Assembly (NCBI GenBank): GCA_965247665.1
Contig: CBDFHH010000005.1
Coordinates: forward strand, 434,001 to 498,000
From: CAUZWH01 sp965247665
GTDB taxonomy: Bacteria > Pseudomonadota > Alphaproteobacteria > SHVV01
DNA length: 64,000 bases
Direction of reading: 5' to 3'
In this document: positions 52,015-61,516 of the stretch, piece after piece
Numbering within the stretch: the stretch's first letter is position 1
Layout of the letters: every line of letters starts with the position of its first letter
Position numbers and translations under genes: made by a program
The notes under the pieces: generated by a model
Seen by the model: the letters and a program-made list of their open reading frames with translations, nothing else
What the model was told of the DNA's origin: nothing
Databases searched by the model: none

Positions 52015-52043
52015 TTGACAGGGTCAGGACGCCAATCTAGTTT
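52015..52043 (+). promoter_or_regulatory. candidate sigma-70 promoter of etfBA-hbd
   Basis: A perfect TTGACA (52015-52020), a 17-base spacer, then TAGTTT (52038-52043). It begins 21 bases after the tenA stop and gives a leader of about 75 bases to the etfB ATG. This supports transcription of etfBA and the following dehydrogenase apart from the upstream genes. Confidence 0.6.
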
Positions 52044-52124
52044 GCCCGCGCGCTCGGCCCACGGTGTCCCGGGCGACGGATGGGTTTCTCCAAGATTTCC
52101 CCAAATATGAGGAGCGGCTGGGCC

Positions 52125-52874
52125 ATGAAAGTGCTCGTCCCGGTGAAACGCGTGGTCGACCCTAACGTCAAAATCCGGGTCAAGGCGGACAACACGGGAG
52201 TCGAGCTCGCCAATGTGAAGATGGCGATGAATCCGTTCGACGAAATCGCCGTCGAGGAGGCGTTGCGTCTGGTCGAAGCCGGCACGGCACAGGAAATCAT
52301 CGCGGTGTCGCTGGGGCCGCAACAGTGCCAGGAGACCATCCGCACGGCGCTGGCGATGGGCGCCGATCGCGGCATTCATGTCAAAACCGACGACGAGCTG
52401 CAGCCGCTGGCCGTCGCCAAGCTGCTCAAGGCGATCGTCGACAAGGAAACGCCCGACCTCGTCATCATGGGCAAACAAGCGATCGACGACGACTCCAACC
52501 AGACCGGACAGATGCTCGCCGGCCTGCTCGGCTGGCCGCAGGGCACGTTCGCCTCCAACCTCGACATCGGCGACGGCAAGATCGCGGTCACCCGCGAAGT
52601 GGATGGCGGTCTCGAAACCGTCGCCCTCAATCTTCCGGCCATCGTCACCACCGACCTGCGCCTCAATGAGCCGCGCTACGCCTCATTGCCCAACATCATG
52701 AAGGCAAAGAAAAAGCCGATCGACGAAGCCGCCCCGGAAGACCTCGGCATCGACGCGGCGCCGCGCCTGAAAGTACTTAAGGTCGAGGATCCGCCGAAAC
52801 GCCAGGCGGGCGTCGTGGTCGACGATGTAACCGAACTCGTCGACAAGCTTCGCAATGAAGCGAGGGTAATCTGA
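52125..52874 (+). CDS. etfB: electron transfer flavoprotein beta subunit
   Basis: 249 aa from the ATG at 52125 (GAGGAG upstream). KVLVPVKRVVDPNVKIRV in pieces, MNPFDEIAVEEALRL, DLVIMGKQAIDDDSNQTGQMLAGLL in pieces, and VTTDLRLNEPRYASLPNIMKAKKKP (recognition loop region). Binds AMP and pairs with EtfA to carry electrons from acyl-CoA dehydrogenases to ETF-ubiquinone oxidoreductase. Stop overlaps the etfA start. Confidence 0.97.
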   Translation: MKVLVPVKRVVDPNVKIRVKADNTGVELANVKMAMNPFDEIAVEEALRLVEAGTAQEIIAVSLGPQQCQETIRTALAMGADRGIHVKTDDELQPLAVAKLLKAIVDKETPDLVIMGKQAIDDDSNQTGQMLAGLLGWPQGTFASNLDIGDGKIAVTREVDGGLETVALNLPAIVTTDLRLNEPRYASLPNIMKAKKKPIDEAAPEDLGIDAAPRLKVLKVEDPPKRQAGVVVDDVTELVDKLRNEARVI

Positions 52875-53827
52875 TGCCGGTACTCGTAGTCGCCGAGCAT
52901 GACCACGCGTCGCTCAAGGATGCCACGCTCAACACCGTCACCGCAGCAACCGAGCTCGATTCCGAGGTTCACGTGCTGGTGGCGGGCGCCGACTGCGCCG
53001 GCGCCGCCGATACCGCCGCCAAGGTCGCCGGCGTGACCAAGGTACTGGTCGCCGACGACGCGCGCTATGCGCATCAGCTCGCCGAAACCATGGGCGCACT
53101 CATCGCGGCGCTGGCGCCGAACTATTCGCACGTGCTGGCGCCGGCGACGACGACGGGCAAGAACCACATGCCGCGGGTCGCCGCGCTGCTCGACGTGGCG
53201 CAGATCTCGGAAATCTCAGCGATCGAATCGGCCGATACGTTCGTGCGCCCGATCTACGCCGGCAACGCGTTGGCAACGGTACAATCGAGCGACGCGATCA
53301 AGATCATCACGGTGCGCGGCACCGCCTTCGAGGCGGCCGCAACCGAGGACGGCAGCGCCCCCATCGAACCTGCGGAAATCGCGGACGATCCTGCGATCTC
53401 GTCGTTCGTCGGCGCCGAACTCACGCGCTTGGAACGGCCCGAGCTCACCTCCGCGCGGGTGGTGATCTCCGGCGGCCGCGGCATGCAAAGCGGCGACCAT
53501 TTCGATCTCCTCGAAAAGGTCGCCGACAAGCTGGGCGCAGCGGTAGGCGCGAGCCGTGCCGCCGTCGATGCGGGGTACGTACCCAACGACTATCAGGTCG
53601 GCCAGACCGGTAAGATCGTCGCACCCGAGCTCTACATAGCGGTCGGCATTTCCGGCGCCATCCAGCACCTCGCCGGCATGAAGGACAGCAAGGTCATCGT
53701 CGCCATCAACAAGGACGAAGAAGCGCCGATATTCCAGGTCGCCGACTACGGTCTGGTGGCCGACCTGTTCAAGGCGCTACCGGAAATCGACGCCGAGCTG
53801 GAAAAGCAGGGCATCTTCGGTTCCTAG
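52874..53827 (+). CDS. etfA: electron transfer flavoprotein alpha subunit
   Basis: 317 aa. C-terminal FAD domain motifs: VVISGGRGMQSGDHFDLLEKVADKLGAAVGASRAAVD in pieces, YVPNDYQVGQTGKIVAPELYIAVGISGAIQHLAGM in pieces, and VIVAINKDEEAPIFQVADYGLV in pieces. Forms the heterodimer with EtfB. The start ATG shares a base with the etfB stop, ensuring equal expression. Very sure. Confidence 0.97.
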   Translation: MPVLVVAEHDHASLKDATLNTVTAATELDSEVHVLVAGADCAGAADTAAKVAGVTKVLVADDARYAHQLAETMGALIAALAPNYSHVLAPATTTGKNHMPRVAALLDVAQISEISAIESADTFVRPIYAGNALATVQSSDAIKIITVRGTAFEAAATEDGSAPIEPAEIADDPAISSFVGAELTRLERPELTSARVVISGGRGMQSGDHFDLLEKVADKLGAAVGASRAAVDAGYVPNDYQVGQTGKIVAPELYIAVGISGAIQHLAGMKDSKVIVAINKDEEAPIFQVADYGLVADLFKALPEIDAELEKQGIFGS

Positions 53828-53842
53828 AAGCTGGCCGACATC

Positions 53843-54715
53843 ATGGTCAACACGATCGGAATCATCGGTGCCGGCCAAATGGGCAACGGGATTGCCCATG
53901 TCTCGGCGCTGGCCGGACTGGACGTCGTTTTGATCGATGTGGTTCCGACACAGCTCGAGAAAGCGCTGCAGACGATCGAGGGTAATCTCGACCGTCAGGT
54001 CAAACGCGAGAAAATCAGCGAAGACGAAAAGGAAGCGGCACTGGCGCGGATTGCCGCAGTGTCCAACCTCGAATCGATTTCGGATTGCGATCTGGTAATC
54101 GAAGCGGCGACGGAGAACGAAGAACTCAAGAAAAAGATCTTCGACGGGCTTTGCCCACTGCTCGGCGACGACGTGCTGATCGCCACCAACACCTCGTCGA
54201 TCTCTATCACCCGGCTCGCCGCCGCCACCGACCGCCCCGAGCGGTTCATCGGCATGCATTTCTTCAATCCCGTGCCGATGATGAAGCTGGTCGAGCTTAT
54301 CCGCGGCATCGCTACGGACGACCGAACCTACGAAACCATCCATGCCTTCGCACTGAGGCTCGGCAAAACGCCGGCGACCGCGCAGGACTTTCCCGCATTC
54401 ATCGCCAATCGCATTCTCATCCCGATGATCAACGAGGCAGTGTACGCGGTGTTCGAGGGGGTCGGCTCGATCGAGTCGATCGACATCGCCCTCAAGCTCG
54501 GCGCCAACCACCCCATGGGACCGCTCGAACTGGCGGACTTCATCGGCCTCGACACCTGCCTCGCGGTGATGCAGGTGATGCACCAAGGGCTCGGCGATTC
54601 GAAGTACCGCCCCTGTCCTCTGCTCGCAAAGTATGTCGAGGCCGGCTGGCTCGGCCGCAAGACCGGCAAGGGATTTTACGACTACAGCGGCGACAAGCCG
54701 TTACCGACGCGCTAG
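53843..54715 (+). CDS. hbd: 3-hydroxybutyryl-CoA dehydrogenase
   Basis: 290 aa, normal length. Rossmann IGIIGAGQMGNGIAHVSAL; catalytic His in FIGMHFFNPVPMMKLVELIRG in pieces; NTSSISIT; QDFPAFIANRILIPMINEAVY in pieces; DTCLAVMQVMHQGLGDSKYRPCPLL in pieces. Oxidises 3-hydroxybutyryl-CoA to acetoacetyl-CoA, or reduces it for PHB metabolism. Starts 15 bases after etfA and is co-transcribed; the etfBA-hbd group is a familiar alphaproteobacterial block. Confidence 0.95.
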   Translation: MVNTIGIIGAGQMGNGIAHVSALAGLDVVLIDVVPTQLEKALQTIEGNLDRQVKREKISEDEKEAALARIAAVSNLESISDCDLVIEAATENEELKKKIFDGLCPLLGDDVLIATNTSSISITRLAAATDRPERFIGMHFFNPVPMMKLVELIRGIATDDRTYETIHAFALRLGKTPATAQDFPAFIANRILIPMINEAVYAVFEGVGSIESIDIALKLGANHPMGPLELADFIGLDTCLAVMQVMHQGLGDSKYRPCPLLAKYVEAGWLGRKTGKGFYDYSGDKPLPTR

Positions 54716-54737
54716 TCTGGTTCTAGTCTGGTCTCGC

Positions 54738-55349
54738 TCAAACGCCGCCGTGATCGACGCCCTGGGATGCGTCGATAAAATGGCGGATCAGTGCGACCGC
54801 CTCGGTGCTGTCCCATTCGGCACTGCCGACCAGGCGGCCCATCTGCCGGCCCCTGCGATCGAGCAGCACCGTCGTCGGTAGCCCGACCACCTGCAACGCC
54901 CGGGGAACGGCGTTCTTGGTGTCGACAAACGCGGGTAGACCTTCGATTTTGTGTTTCTTGTAGAAACGTTCGACAGCGGGCATGCCCTGCCGATCGATGG
55001 CAATCGCCACGACCTCGAAACCGTCGCCGCCGAGCTCGGTCTCGAGGCGGGCCAGGGCCGGCATTTCACGAATGCAAGGGCCGCACCAGGTGGCCCAGAA
55101 ATTCACCAGCACGACCTTGCCCCGAAAGTCCGCCAAGCTCACCGATCTGCCGTCGGCGTCCTCAAACGAAGCCGCCGCCGTTGGCTTCGCCTCTTCGTTG
55201 AGAGTAAAGTTCGCAACCTGCCCGGTGATGAGCGATTCGACATTGGCCGTGGATTCAGGCTCGGACGTGTCCACCCCGGTTTGCGTGAGCGCCGACGCGA
55301 CGAGTACGACGGCGATCGCTAACGCGACGTAGACGATAGAACGACTCAT
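54738..55349 (-). CDS. tlpA: TlpA-like periplasmic thiol-disulfide reductase
   Basis: 203 aa. N-terminal membrane anchor (VYVALAIAVVLVASAL), then a thioredoxin-like domain with VVLVNFWATWCGPCIREMP (WCGPC), VVAIAIDRQG, and the cis-Pro strand VVGLPTTVLLDRRG. TlpA proteins reduce periplasmic thiols, often for cytochrome oxidase or cytochrome c assembly. Divergent from argH across 54 bases, a conserved alphaproteobacterial pairing. Confidence 0.92.
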   Translation of the reverse strand: MSRSIVYVALAIAVVLVASALTQTGVDTSEPESTANVESLITGQVANFTLNEEAKPTAAASFEDADGRSVSLADFRGKVVLVNFWATWCGPCIREMPALARLETELGGDGFEVVAIAIDRQGMPAVERFYKKHKIEGLPAFVDTKNAVPRALQVVGLPTTVLLDRRGRQMGRLVGSAEWDSTEAVALIRHFIDASQGVDHGGV

Positions 55350-55403
55350 GGTTTCTCCACCGGCTATCCGGCCAATCCCGGTGATTTATGTTGGTTTCGC
55401 GGC

Positions 55404-56828
55404 ATGAACGACAAGTCCAGCAAATCCAAAAAAACGGCCGACGTCGAGCACGTCAACGCAATGTGGGGCGGCCGTTTCGCCTCCGGCCCCGCCGCCATCA
55501 TGGAGGAAATAAACGCCTCGATCGACTTCGACAAGCGCCTCTACAAGCAGGACATCGCGGGGTCGCGGGCGCATTGTAACATGCTGATGGCGCAGGGAAT
55601 TATCTCCAACGAAGATGGTCACGCGATTCTCCGCGGGCTTGATGTTGTCGAGACCGAGATCGCCAACGGCGATTTTGTGTTCGATCGCGGCCTCGAAGAC
55701 ATCCACATGAACGTGGAAGCGCGTCTGCACGAGCTAGTCGGCGACCCTGCCGGACGGCTGCACACCGCACGGTCGCGCAACGATCAGGTTGCAACCGACC
55801 TGCGCCTCTGGCTGCGCGACGCCCTCGACGAAATCGATCGGGATCTGACCGTGTTGCAACGCGCCCTGGTCGACCAGGCCGAGATCCATGTCGAAACCGT
55901 AATGCCGGGCTTGACCCATCTCCAGGTCGCACAACCCGTGACGCTGGGGCATCACCTGCTCGCCTATTTCGAGATGTTCGACCGTGATCGGGGTCGCGGG
56001 CGGGATTGCCGCAAACGGCTCAACGAGTGCCCGCTCGGCGCTGGGGCGCTGGCCGGCACCTCGTTTCCGCTTGACCGCCGGGCGACGGCGCGCGCGCTCG
56101 GGTTTGCGCGCCCGGCCGCCAACTCGCTCGACGCGGTATCGGACCGCGACTTCGTGGTCGAGTTCCTGTCGTTTGCGCATCTCGCGGGTCTGCACCTGTC
56201 GCGCTTGGCCGAGGAATTGGTCATGTGGTCGAGCCCGAGTTTCGGTTTTGTCGAACTGTCGGACCGGATGACGACCGGCTCGTCGATGATGCCGCAAAAG
56301 CGCAATCCCGATGCCGCCGAGCTGGTGCGCGCCAAAACCGGCCGATTGCTGGGCTCATTCAACACCGTCTCGACCGTGCTCAAGGCGCTACCCCTGGCCT
56401 ACGCCAAGGACATGCAGGAAGACAAGCAACCCGCCTTCGACGCCGCCGACACCCTCACGCTGTGCCTTGCCGCGATCACCGAAATGATCCGCAGCATGAC
56501 TGTCGATACCGCGGCGATGCGGGCAGCCGCCGAACATGGCTATGCCACCGCAACCGACTTGGCCGATTGGCTGGTGCGGGTGCTCGACCTGCCGTTCCGC
56601 CGGGCGCACGAAATCACCGGTCGCATCGTTCGGCTGGCGGAGAACCAAGGCTGCCGCCTTGAGGAACTCGCGCTCGGCGACCTGCAGATCGTAGAGCCGG
56701 ACATCACCGACGAGATCTATTCCGTCTTGAATGTTGAGCGCTCGGTTGCCAGCCGGACCAGCGCCGGTGGAACTTCGCCGCGACGAGTGCGCGAGGCGAT
56801 TCGGCGGGCGCGCAAGAAATGCCAGTGA
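55404..56828 (+). CDS. argH: argininosuccinate lyase
   Basis: 474 aa. Fumarase/aspartase superfamily: MWGGRFASGPAAIMEEINAS in pieces, DIHMNVEARLHELVGDPAGRLHTARSRNDQVATD in pieces, and the signature GSSMMPQKRNPDAAELVRAK. Splits argininosuccinate into arginine and fumarate. The stop overlaps the start of the small lipoprotein gene and lysA follows, the usual alphaproteobacterial order. Very sure. Confidence 0.97.
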   Translation: MNDKSSKSKKTADVEHVNAMWGGRFASGPAAIMEEINASIDFDKRLYKQDIAGSRAHCNMLMAQGIISNEDGHAILRGLDVVETEIANGDFVFDRGLEDIHMNVEARLHELVGDPAGRLHTARSRNDQVATDLRLWLRDALDEIDRDLTVLQRALVDQAEIHVETVMPGLTHLQVAQPVTLGHHLLAYFEMFDRDRGRGRDCRKRLNECPLGAGALAGTSFPLDRRATARALGFARPAANSLDAVSDRDFVVEFLSFAHLAGLHLSRLAEELVMWSSPSFGFVELSDRMTTGSSMMPQKRNPDAAELVRAKTGRLLGSFNTVSTVLKALPLAYAKDMQEDKQPAFDAADTLTLCLAAITEMIRSMTVDTAAMRAAAEHGYATATDLADWLVRVLDLPFRRAHEITGRIVRLAENQGCRLEELALGDLQIVEPDITDEIYSVLNVERSVASRTSAGGTSPRRVREAIRRARKKCQ

Positions 56829-56947
56829 TCCGGACTTTGCTCGCGGTGCTGCTGCTGGTCGCGGTCGGGAGCGAGCTCAGTGGCTGCGGCAAGAAGGGCG
56901 ACCTCGAACCGCCGCCCAAGCAAGAAGAAACGAAGAACAAATCTTAA
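56819..56947 (+). CDS. lptM: LptM-like small lipoprotein
   Basis: 42 aa, starting inside the end of argH (overlap of 10 bases). Signal MPVIRTLLAVLLLVAVGSEL, lipobox LSGC with Cys at residue 23, then GKKGDLEPPPK, the conserved stretch of YifL/LptM. LptM helps LptD mature by aiding disulfide rearrangement in E. coli. Position between argH and lysA is typical. Confidence 0.88.
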   Translation: MPVIRTLLAVLLLVAVGSELSGCGKKGDLEPPPKQEETKNKS

Positions 56948-57168
56948 GCCGCGGCCGGGACCGCACGAGCCGTCGGCGCCGTCGCAAACGCTGGTAACCG
57001 ATCGGGGCGCCGCGCTCCTTCTGTTGGACCACTAACCCGGCGCGCTGCCCCGCCGCCTTTGCAAATGTTCACGGAAATATCATTGTTCGGGGTTCCGTCC
57101 CGCTACGCCGTGCTGTCTGCGGGGAGGCGGGCTTCTAACCTGACGCGCGAGCGTGCGAAAATACGGTC

Positions 57169-58461
57169 ATGGTCAATCATTTCGACTATCGCAACGGCGA
57201 GCTGTACGCCGAGGACGTAGCGATCGGTGAAATCGCCGCCGCGGTTGGCACGCCTTTCTACTGCTACTCGACGGCGACGCTGGCGCGGCACTACCGCCTG
57301 TTCAGCGCCGCGGTCGCCGATCTCGACGCTCGGATCTACTACTCGCTGAAAGCCAACTCGAATCTGGCGGTGGTCCGTACGTTGGCGAAAATGGGCGCCG
57401 GAGCCGATATTGTCTCGGGCGGCGAACTCAAGCGCGCGCTCCTGGCCGGCATCGCGCCGAACGGGGTGGTGTTCTCGGGCGTCGGTAAGACCGACGCGGA
57501 AATCGCCGCGGCGCTCGACGTCGGCATCTTCCAGTTCAATGTCGAGTCGGTGCCGGAACTGCTGGCGATCGATCGGCTGGCGCTAGAGAGGAACGTCGTT
57601 GCACCCGTCGCGGTGCGGGTCAATCCCAACGTCGATGCCGCAACCCACGCCAAGATCACGACGGGTACCGAGCAGAGCAAATTCGGCATCGCGGCGACGG
57701 AGGTCGGTGCGGTGTGCCGCCGGATCGATGAGCTCAAGGGCGTCGAACTGGTGGGACTGGCCATGCATATCGGATCGCAGCTGCTCGACCTGACGCCGTT
57801 CGAAACCGCGTTTGCGGCGCTGCGTGCGATCGCGGAAGATCTCCGTGGCGATGGTCGGCGGATCGACCGAATCGATATCGGCGGCGGCCTCGGGATTCCC
57901 TACGCTCAGGAGGAGACACCACCGCCGGCTGCTTATGCGGAACGCGTTGCCCGCTATTTCGGCGACTTCGATTGTCATGTCATGCTCGAACCGGGACGGC
58001 TCATCGTCGGCAATGCCGGGCTCATGATCGCCAGCGTGGTTTACATTAAGGAAACGCCGACGCGGCGCTTCGTCATCGTCGACGCGGCCATGAACGATCT
58101 GCTGCGCCCGTCGCTCTATGACGCCGCCCATGAGATAAAGCCGGTCGCGGAAGCGGGTGGCGAGATCGAACGATACCCCGCCGACGTAGTCGGGCCGGTG
58201 TGCGAAAGCGGCGATACATTTGCGAGCGCCTGCATGCTGCCCCCGCTCCGCACAAGTGATTTACTCGCGTTTGGCAGCGCCGGCGCCTATGGTGCGGTGA
58301 TGGCGTCGAGCTACAACAGCCGCCGGCTGATACCGGAAGTGCTGGTAAACGGGCGGGATTTCGCAATCGTTCGCGCGCGCCCGACGGTCGATGATATGCT
58401 TGCAAGCGAGAGCTTCCCCGCGTGGTTTGACGATCGAGGGGCGACGGCGAAGGCTACCTGA
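57169..58461 (+). CDS. lysA: diaminopimelate decarboxylase
   Basis: 430 aa, PLP fold type III. PLP lysine in IYYSLKANSNLAVV; GGELKRAL; HIGSQLLDL; Gly-rich phosphate loop DIGGGLGIPY; EPGRLIVGNAG; catalytic Cys of the partner subunit in GPVCESGDTFA. Makes lysine from meso-diaminopimelate. The 221 bases before it hold no recognised gene. lysA follows argH and the lipoprotein in the same direction. Confidence 0.96.
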   Translation: MVNHFDYRNGELYAEDVAIGEIAAAVGTPFYCYSTATLARHYRLFSAAVADLDARIYYSLKANSNLAVVRTLAKMGAGADIVSGGELKRALLAGIAPNGVVFSGVGKTDAEIAAALDVGIFQFNVESVPELLAIDRLALERNVVAPVAVRVNPNVDAATHAKITTGTEQSKFGIAATEVGAVCRRIDELKGVELVGLAMHIGSQLLDLTPFETAFAALRAIAEDLRGDGRRIDRIDIGGGLGIPYAQEETPPPAAYAERVARYFGDFDCHVMLEPGRLIVGNAGLMIASVVYIKETPTRRFVIVDAAMNDLLRPSLYDAAHEIKPVAEAGGEIERYPADVVGPVCESGDTFASACMLPPLRTSDLLAFGSAGAYGAVMASSYNSRRLIPEVLVNGRDFAIVRARPTVDDMLASESFPAWFDDRGATAKAT

Positions 58462-58462
58462 C

Positions 58463-60880
58463 ATGAGCCTTGATACGGGATCCGAGCAGCAACCCGTGGA
58501 CGACGACGGCCGGGTTCAACGCCTCCTGAATTGGCGCTTGGCCACGGCTCGGCTGGCCATTGGCTGGGAGCAGCTGTGGCTGGCTATTGCGCCTCCCGCC
58601 GGCGTCGTGGCGCTGTTCACCGCGTTCTCGCTGGGCGGTCTCTGGTACCTGGTGCCAGGCTGGCTTCATATAGTGCTTCTGCTCGTCTTCACAGCGGCTT
58701 TGATCAGCACCGTCTGGTACGCAGTTCGCACCATGCGGTGGCCGACACGCGGCAACGCCGAGCGCCGTCTGGAAACTTCGAACCCACAGTCTCATCGACC
58801 GGTTCGCACGCTCTACGACCGGCAGATCAGCGGCGTCGACGATCCCGGTAGTCGCTCACTGTGGCGACTGCACCGCCTCCGCATGCTCGAACAGGTCAAG
58901 AGACTGCGTAGCGGCTGGCCCCACCCGATGCTGGCGCGGCGCGATCCACGGGCATTGCGGGCGATCGTTGGATTGTTGCTGACGATCGGTATCGTCATCG
59001 GCGGCAGCGACGCGGGGCCGCGCCTTCTGGCCGCGTTAAGTCCGAGTTTCACCGACGGGTCGGAACCAACCGCAACGACCGAAGCATGGATCACCCCGCC
59101 CGAATACACAGGAGTCCCGCCGATCTTCCTCACCGCGGCGACGTCTCCTGAAGCCGAACGCCCGGTGCTGGAGGTTCCGACCGGCAGCACGTTTCTCGCC
59201 CAGATCAGCGGCGCCGGCATGGTCCCGCATGTGACGGTCGACGATCGCCGCACTCCTTTTACGGCCATCGACGAGCAGAGCTTCCGCGCTGAAGTCACCC
59301 TCGACACCGGCACCAAGCTCGCGGTGATGCGCGGCGAGAAGGAATTGGCCGGCTGGTGGCTGTCGATCATTCCCGATCGAGTACCGACGGTCGCATTCGC
59401 AAGCGCGCCAAAACCAACGCAGGCGCTTGAGCTCGCCTACGAGGCCCGCGACGACTACGGGCTCAGCTCGGTCCGGGCCTTGATCACTCGTGAAGGCAGC
59501 TCCGAAACCATCACGCTGGAACTGCCGCTGGCGGGATCAGGCCTGACCAAGGCGTCGGAAAAGAGTTTCCACGACCTCACCCCCCACGCCTGGGCGGGAC
59601 TCGAGGTCAAGATCAAGCTGGCCGCCGCCGACGCGATCGATCAGGTCGGCTACAGCGAAATCCTCGAAATCGTCCTGCCTGAACGGAAATTCACCCATCC
59701 CGTCGCGCGCGCCCTCATAGAGCAGCGCAAGATCCTCGCACAACAACCGCAAAAGCGCGACAAAGTCGCAACCGCACTACGCGCGTTGTCGCTGATTCCG
59801 GAGAAATACGACAACGATTCGGTCGTTCACCTCTCGCTGCGAACTGCCCAATCGCGGCTTCGGCGGGACGGAACGAAGCAAACTCTCAAAGAGGTGCGGG
59901 ATCTGCTGTGGGATACGGCCCTGCGCCTCGATGACGGCAACCTCTCGCTGGCCCAGGCGCGCCTGCGCGAAGCACAGCAGGCATTGATGGACGCGCTGGC
60001 CCGCAACGCGCCCGATGAAGAGATTGAGCGCCTGATGGACGAGCTCAAACGGGCCATGGAACGCTATCTGCAGGCGCTTGCCGAACAGGCGCTCAAACGG
60101 GCCGAGCGCGGTGAACTTGGGCTCGATACCAACGCCTTGAACATCCAGGAATTCGACCTCGAACAGATGCTCGAACGGGCGCGCGAGTTGAGCCAGATGG
60201 GTGCTCGCGACGCGGCGCGGCAGCTGCTGTCACAGCTCCAGAGCATGCTCGAGAATTTGCGCGCCGGCCTGACGATGAATCCGCTCGAGCAATCGACCCA
60301 ACAGGCCTTGCGCGGTTTGAATCAACTGATGCGCGAGCAGCAGCAGCTGCTCGACCAGACGTTTCGCTCCGAGCAGCGCGGTCAGCCCGCGCCCGGCCGC
60401 AGCTTCCCCGGCATGGGCCAGGACCAGGAAGCGCTGCGTCGTATGTTGGGCGATATCATGCGCCGACTTGGCGAAACGCGCATGCAGATTCCGCAATCGA
60501 TGGGGCGTGCGGAAAGGTCCATGCTCGACGCCCGTGAGGCGTTGAACCAAGGCCAGCCGGGACAGGCGGTGGGCCCGCAATCGGAAGCGCTCGATCTGCT
60601 GCGCGAGGGCGCCGATGCGTTGTTCCGCTCGCTGATGGCCGGCGGCGATCTGCTCGATGGCGACGTCGACATGGAAGGAACCGGGCGTTTCGACCGCGAC
60701 CCGTTCGGACGTTTCGTCGGTCCCGGCGGCGCGATCGATGACGAACGCGTCAAGATCCCGGAAAAATCAGACATACAGCGGGCGCGCGATATCCTCGACG
60801 AACTCTATCGCCGCTCCGGACAGCGCTCGCGTTCATCGTCGGAGCGCAACTATATCGACCGTTTGCTACGGCGGTTCTAG
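58463..60880 (+). CDS. TIGR02302/DUF4175 family membrane protein
   Basis: 805 aa from the ATG at 58463, right after the lysA stop. Two N-terminal membrane helices (about residues 38-58 and 64-86), another near 170-188, a periplasmic-like region with SPSFTDGSEPTATTEAWITPPEYTGVPP in pieces, then a long charged, Gln/Arg/Leu-rich helical part (about 420-720) and a low-complexity tail. Family members sit next to lysA in alphaproteobacteria; the function is not known. Coiled-coil and anchor suggest an envelope role (inference). Confidence 0.9.
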   Translation: MSLDTGSEQQPVDDDGRVQRLLNWRLATARLAIGWEQLWLAIAPPAGVVALFTAFSLGGLWYLVPGWLHIVLLLVFTAALISTVWYAVRTMRWPTRGNAERRLETSNPQSHRPVRTLYDRQISGVDDPGSRSLWRLHRLRMLEQVKRLRSGWPHPMLARRDPRALRAIVGLLLTIGIVIGGSDAGPRLLAALSPSFTDGSEPTATTEAWITPPEYTGVPPIFLTAATSPEAERPVLEVPTGSTFLAQISGAGMVPHVTVDDRRTPFTAIDEQSFRAEVTLDTGTKLAVMRGEKELAGWWLSIIPDRVPTVAFASAPKPTQALELAYEARDDYGLSSVRALITREGSSETITLELPLAGSGLTKASEKSFHDLTPHAWAGLEVKIKLAAADAIDQVGYSEILEIVLPERKFTHPVARALIEQRKILAQQPQKRDKVATALRALSLIPEKYDNDSVVHLSLRTAQSRLRRDGTKQTLKEVRDLLWDTALRLDDGNLSLAQARLREAQQALMDALARNAPDEEIERLMDELKRAMERYLQALAEQALKRAERGELGLDTNALNIQEFDLEQMLERARELSQMGARDAARQLLSQLQSMLENLRAGLTMNPLEQSTQQALRGLNQLMREQQQLLDQTFRSEQRGQPAPGRSFPGMGQDQEALRRMLGDIMRRLGETRMQIPQSMGRAERSMLDAREALNQGQPGQAVGPQSEALDLLREGADALFRSLMAGGDLLDGDVDMEGTGRFDRDPFGRFVGPGGAIDDERVKIPEKSDIQRARDILDELYRRSGQRSRSSSERNYIDRLLRRF

Positions 60881-60907
60881 ACGCTCAGCTGTGACCGGCA
60901 ACGAGAA

Positions 60908-61489
60908 TCAGGGCTCGCTGACCACGCCGATATAGGGCAGCTCCCGGTAGCGGTGGGCGAAGTCGAGCCCATAACCGACCACAAACTCATTGGGGCAGGT
61001 GAAACCAACGAACTCGGCTTCGACATCGACCACGCGCCGTTCAGCCTTGTCTAGAAGACAGCATGCCTTCACCGTCCTCGTTTTGCGGTCGCTGAGCAGG
61101 TTGCGCGCAAACAAGAGCGTGCGGCCGGTGTCGAGGATATCGTCGACGATCAACACCTCTCGGTCGACGACATTGGCGGAGAGGTCGAACAGGATCTCCG
61201 GCTCGCCGCCGCTTTCGGTTCGCTCGCCATAACTGGAAAGCTTGAGGAAATCGATCTCGGGTTCGAGGCCGGCACGGTGCAGCGCTCTGATAAGGTCGGC
61301 GGTAAAGATAAAGCCGCCCTTGAGCACCGAGATGATGACCGGCTCACGAGCCATGGTGGCTACGATATCCGCCGCCAGCTCGGTGATGCGGGTCGCGATC
61401 TGCGTTTCGCTGAACAGAACGCGAATGTTTCGCGTATTCGATCCGGCCTCGACACTGGCGGCAGCGGCTTCAATCGTCGTGGTTTCCAC
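60908..61489 (-). CDS. hpt: hypoxanthine phosphoribosyltransferase
   Basis: 193 aa from a GTG with GGGGAGGAAGC before it. PRPP motif EVLIVDDILDTGRTL; ISVLKGGFIFTADLIRAL; SSYGERT flexible loop; CPNEFVVGYGLDFAHRYRELPYIG in pieces. Converts hypoxanthine or guanine plus PRPP to IMP or GMP. Follows the zinc-ribbon gene by 27 bases on the minus strand. Works with the purine permease at 30464 in salvage (pathway knowledge). Confidence 0.95.
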   Translation of the reverse strand: METTTIEAAAASVEAGSNTRNIRVLFSETQIATRITELAADIVATMAREPVIISVLKGGFIFTADLIRALHRAGLEPEIDFLKLSSYGERTESGGEPEILFDLSANVVDREVLIVDDILDTGRTLLFARNLLSDRKTRTVKACCLLDKAERRVVDVEAEFVGFTCPNEFVVGYGLDFAHRYRELPYIGVVSEP

Positions 61490-61516
61490 GCTTCCTCCCC
61501 TTCTTGATCGTTTTCG